From assembly GCA_025453715.1 (NCBI GenBank), contig JALOPT010000076.1, positions 1 through 7,571 of the forward strand: a stretch of 7,571 bases of DNA, in the 5' to 3' direction. Positions 6,431 to 7,571 of the stretch are shown here, piece after piece. The notes under the pieces are model-generated. The model saw only the letters and a list, made by a program, of their open reading frames with translations, did no database searches and was not told where the DNA came from. Source of the stretch: Methanoregulaceae archaeon (lineage in GTDB: Archaea > Halobacteriota > Methanomicrobia > Methanomicrobiales > Methanospirillaceae). The position numbers and the translations under genes are program-made. How positions within the stretch are numbered: the stretch's first letter is position 1; every line of letters starts with the position of its first letter.

Positions 6431-7080
6431 GCAACGGCACCCGCTTTCACCGGTAATACCCCATTATCAACCAGATCAGGCCGTACATTTACGATCAGGT
6501 AAATCGCAGCGACGGTAACGACCCCCTCTATGACCCCGATTATTGCATGATAAATCCCCATAGCAATCAATCCTGCTTCAAGTGGGAATGTACCGGCAAA
6601 CCAGAGTTCAACAGCTGCGCAGAGCGCCGGAATTATACATGCGAGCCATGCAGCAATGAATGCAGAGACCGGCATACTTTTTGTAGCAGCCTTTAACCCT
6701 TTGAAACTGTAAAAACCCACAAATCCGCCGACAACACCCATATTGAGGATATTTACACCCATAGTTGTAATCCCACCATCACCGAACATGATCCCCTGGA
6801 CAATCAACACCAGTGTAAGGATAAAGACTGCGGCGAACGGTGAACCAAGGATTATTGCAACAAGTGCCCCTCCCACGAGGTGTCCGCTCGTCCCCATTGA
6901 AACGGGTAGATTAAAAGACTGGAGGGCGAAAATTCCCGCGGCAAGCACTGCGACGAGGGGGAGTTTTTCCTCGTTCAATTCGTTTTTTGCCCATCGAAGT
7001 GAGAGATAGACAAAAACAAGGGCAATAGCCCAGTATATTGCTCCCTGCCATATTGGAATAAATGCATCAGGTATGTGCAA
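6427..7080 (-). CDS. nikM: NikM/CbiM substrate-specific membrane component of a nickel/cobalt ECF transporter
   Basis: A 217-residue polytopic membrane protein (about six or seven helices) of the CbiM/NikM family. In the known NikM structure the metal is bound by the free N-terminal amine, His2 and His67. Here M1-H2 (MHIPDAF) and H67 in GTSGHLVGG stand at the same numbers. The start is a TTG: GAGGTG (7086-7091) lies 5 bases before it, an in-frame stop lies a few codons upstream, and any later start would remove the metal site. The usual MHIPDG is MHIPDA here. The family cannot tell Ni from Co by sequence alone; the PDGLE partner and a NikR-like palindrome over the start favour nickel, which a methanogen needs for F430, hydrogenase and CO dehydrogenase. 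The ATPase/transmembrane partners (CbiO/CbiQ) are not in the window downstream. Confidence 0.92.
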   Translation of the reverse strand: MHIPDAFIPIWQGAIYWAIALVFVYLSLRWAKNELNEEKLPLVAVLAAGIFALQSFNLPVSMGTSGHLVGGALVAIILGSPFAAVFILTLVLIVQGIMFGDGGITTMGVNILNMGVVGGFVGFYSFKGLKAATKSMPVSAFIAAWLACIIPALCAAVELWFAGTFPLEAGLIAMGIYHAIIGVIEGVVTVAAIYLIVNVRPDLVDNGVLPVKAGAVA

Positions 7081-7098
7081 GAATACACCTCATCATAC
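7071..7098 (-). promoter_or_regulatory. Candidate NikR operator over the nikM ribosome site and start
   Basis: On the plus strand, GTATGT (7071-7076), exactly 16 bases, then TCATAC (7093-7098). The Escherichia coli NikR operator is GTATGA-N16-TCATAC, so 11 of 12 bases and the spacing agree. The site covers the Shine-Dalgarno and TTG start of nikM, where a bound repressor would block transcription just after initiation. One half lies in the codons for His2-Ile3-Pro4, which lowers the weight of the match. The motif is established for enterobacteria; its use in this archaeon is inferred. Confidence 0.4.
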
Positions 7099-7329
7099 TT
7101 TTCTATAATTTAGTAACACTTCTAATGTAAAAAGGATTTTCTTTTGCTATTTTTTAAAGAGAAAAAAATATTTTATATATCTTTGTGTTAATGCTCCTGA
7201 TGTTGTATTTACAGGTTTATTGTGGGACCTTGAAAAAATTACAAACGTTGAATTAAATTGAATTTTTTCCCGGAACGATTTTCCAGGTTTCATTCCCGGC
7301 GTCTGCAAAATTAGATAGGAGAGAAACCA
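7099..7329. promoter_or_regulatory. AT-rich divergent control region between nikM and the FmdE-family start
   Basis: No supported gene. TTTATATAT (7172-7180), after an A-rich stretch, is a good TATA box and, being nearly symmetric, could serve either strand: about 130 bases of leader for the plus-strand gene or about 70 for nikM. A second minus-strand candidate, TTTAAAAAA (rc of 7152-7160), is closer to nikM. TTGAATT occurs twice (7248-7254 and 7258-7264), 10 bases apart. A weak hairpin (7269-7287, one mismatch) lies before the ribosome site. There is no recognisable cobalamin riboswitch. Confidence 0.4.
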
Positions 7330-7509
7330 TTGCATACGCATCACCATATTTATGAACCCCGGCCTGTAACGTTCGAAGAATGCATCAGGTTCCATAGGCA
7401 TTCCTGCCCCGGCCTTGCCAATGGTTTTCGTGCCGCAACTGCTGCTATGGAAGCGCTCGGGGTCAGCCGACCCCCGGGACGGGAATGTTCTCCGCATCCG
7501 TGGGCTTGA
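7330..7509 (+). pseudogene. FmdE-family protein, N-terminal fragment (broken)
   Basis: From a TTG at 7330, preceded by AGGAG (7317-7321) with an 8-base spacer, the frame gives MHTHHHIYEPRPVTFEEC, then FHRHSCPGLANGFRAATAAM and EALG. The HxxHSCPG block followed by a helix ending in AMEALG is the start of FmdE-family proteins (formylmethanofuran dehydrogenase subunit E-like; C and H residues bind metal). Such proteins normally run well over 100 residues. Here the similarity stops near residue 45-47, and unrelated residues rich in Pro lead to TGA at 7507-7509, 59 residues in all. The very histidine-rich opening is unusual. The rest of the gene is replaced by a TsaA-like piece in another frame, so this is a truncated gene, a deletion scar or an assembly chimera. 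The exact role of intact FmdE-like proteins is not firmly known. Confidence 0.7.
7459..7474. repeat. Perfect inverted repeat at the FmdE/TsaA junction
   Basis: GGGGTC (7459-7464) and GACCCC (7469-7474) form a 6-bp all-Watson-Crick stem with the four-base loop AGCC. FmdE similarity ends and TsaA similarity begins within or just beside it. It may be the site of a deletion or template switch, or only chance. Confidence 0.6.
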
Positions 7510-7571
7510 TGCACTGGACGGGACACCGGTTGTTGATATCCAGCCCTACTTTCCGGATATAGATTGTGTGA
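7475..7571 (+). pseudogene. TsaA/TrmO-like (UPF0066) C-terminal fragment, continues past window edge
   Basis: In a frame different from the FmdE fragment, 7475 to the edge reads RDGNVLRIRGLDALDG followed by TPVVDIQPYFPDIDCV with no stop before the end. GLDALDGTPVxDIxPY is the C-terminal signature of TsaA/TrmO, the S-adenosylmethionine-dependent methylase of t6A37 in tRNA, whose N-terminal SAM-binding barrel comes earlier in the chain. Nothing before RDGNVL resembles the rest of TsaA: the same frame upstream only gives a shadow of the FmdE frame (LLLWKRSGSADP), with no ribosome site or plausible start. So only the tail remains, and the fragment should not make an active methylase. The TGA at the last three bases is out of frame. 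Identification rests on about 30 residues but the motif is distinctive. Confidence 0.65.

Noticed and set aside
7081..7329. Cobalamin or other riboswitch before nikM or the FmdE-like gene
   Set aside because: The nikM leader is too short for a cobalamin riboswitch, and no B12-box or other conserved aptamer core is visible on either strand.
7147..7497. A 116-codon minus-strand reading frame in the nikM/FmdE region
   Set aside because: It runs opposite to the recognisable FmdE and TsaA segments and through AT-rich promoter sequence, its protein resembles nothing, and it has no ribosome site. It is a shadow frame.
7330..7571. A genuine FmdE-TsaA fusion protein
   Set aside because: The two parts are in different frames, the FmdE frame meets a stop at 7507, and both domains lack most of their length.
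7569..7571. TGA at the very end as the stop of the TsaA fragment
   Set aside because: It is out of frame; the TsaA frame has GTG at 7568-7570 and continues past the window.
1..7571. CRISPR array, insertion sequence, tRNA/rRNA gene, prophage or defence system
   Set aside because: No regularly spaced repeats, transposase or integrase, terminal repeats, or tRNA/rRNA-like segments were seen when reading both strands.

Overview
The window reads as ordinary chromosome of a methanogenic archaeon, most likely a member of the Methanomicrobiales. That placement rests on my memory of related proteins and was not searched. The support is a methanogen-specific marker protein of unknown function, an archaeal four-subunit pyruvate:ferredoxin oxidoreductase, an archaeal phosphoglycerate-mutase-like enzyme, a two-part nickel/cobalt ECF transporter and an FmdE-family start. 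TATA-like boxes, GGAGGTG-type ribosome sites and several GTG/TTG starts agree with an archaeon.

Layout from left to right. Positions 1-2027, minus strand: a two-gene unit, an NAD-dependent sugar-nucleotide epimerase (1083-2027) followed 18 bases later by an apgM-like phosphoglycerate mutase or proposed homoserine kinase (1064 down to the left edge, C-terminus cut off). Positions 2028-2065: a 38-base divergent promoter region. Positions 2066-2938, plus strand: methanogenesis marker 12. Positions 2968-5849, plus strand: the porGDAB operon, tightly packed, each internal gene with a strong ribosome site, ending in a hairpin plus T-tract. Positions 5850-6070: a convergent intergenic region with terminators for both strands. 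Positions 6071-7080, minus strand: nikM/cbiM and a PDGLE-type nikN, overlapping by ATGA. Positions 7081-7329: an AT-rich divergent regulatory region. Positions 7330-7571, plus strand: the first ~45 residues of an FmdE-family protein, joined out of frame to the C-terminal part of a TsaA/TrmO-like protein.

How the genes work together: the Por complex interconverts pyruvate with acetyl-CoA, CO2 and reduced ferredoxin, the main anabolic route from acetyl-CoA in methanogens. The marker-12 protein sits immediately upstream, which is suggestive but not proof of a link. NikMN would bring in nickel, needed for F430, hydrogenases and CO dehydrogenase, or cobalt, needed for corrinoids. A NikR-like palindrome over the nikM start points to nickel.

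I found no tRNA, rRNA, CRISPR array, insertion sequence or defence system. Most of the window is well-known core metabolism. The real anomaly is the FmdE/TsaA junction near 7459-7478, which coincides with a perfect 6-bp hairpin. The best regulatory observation is the NikR-like site.
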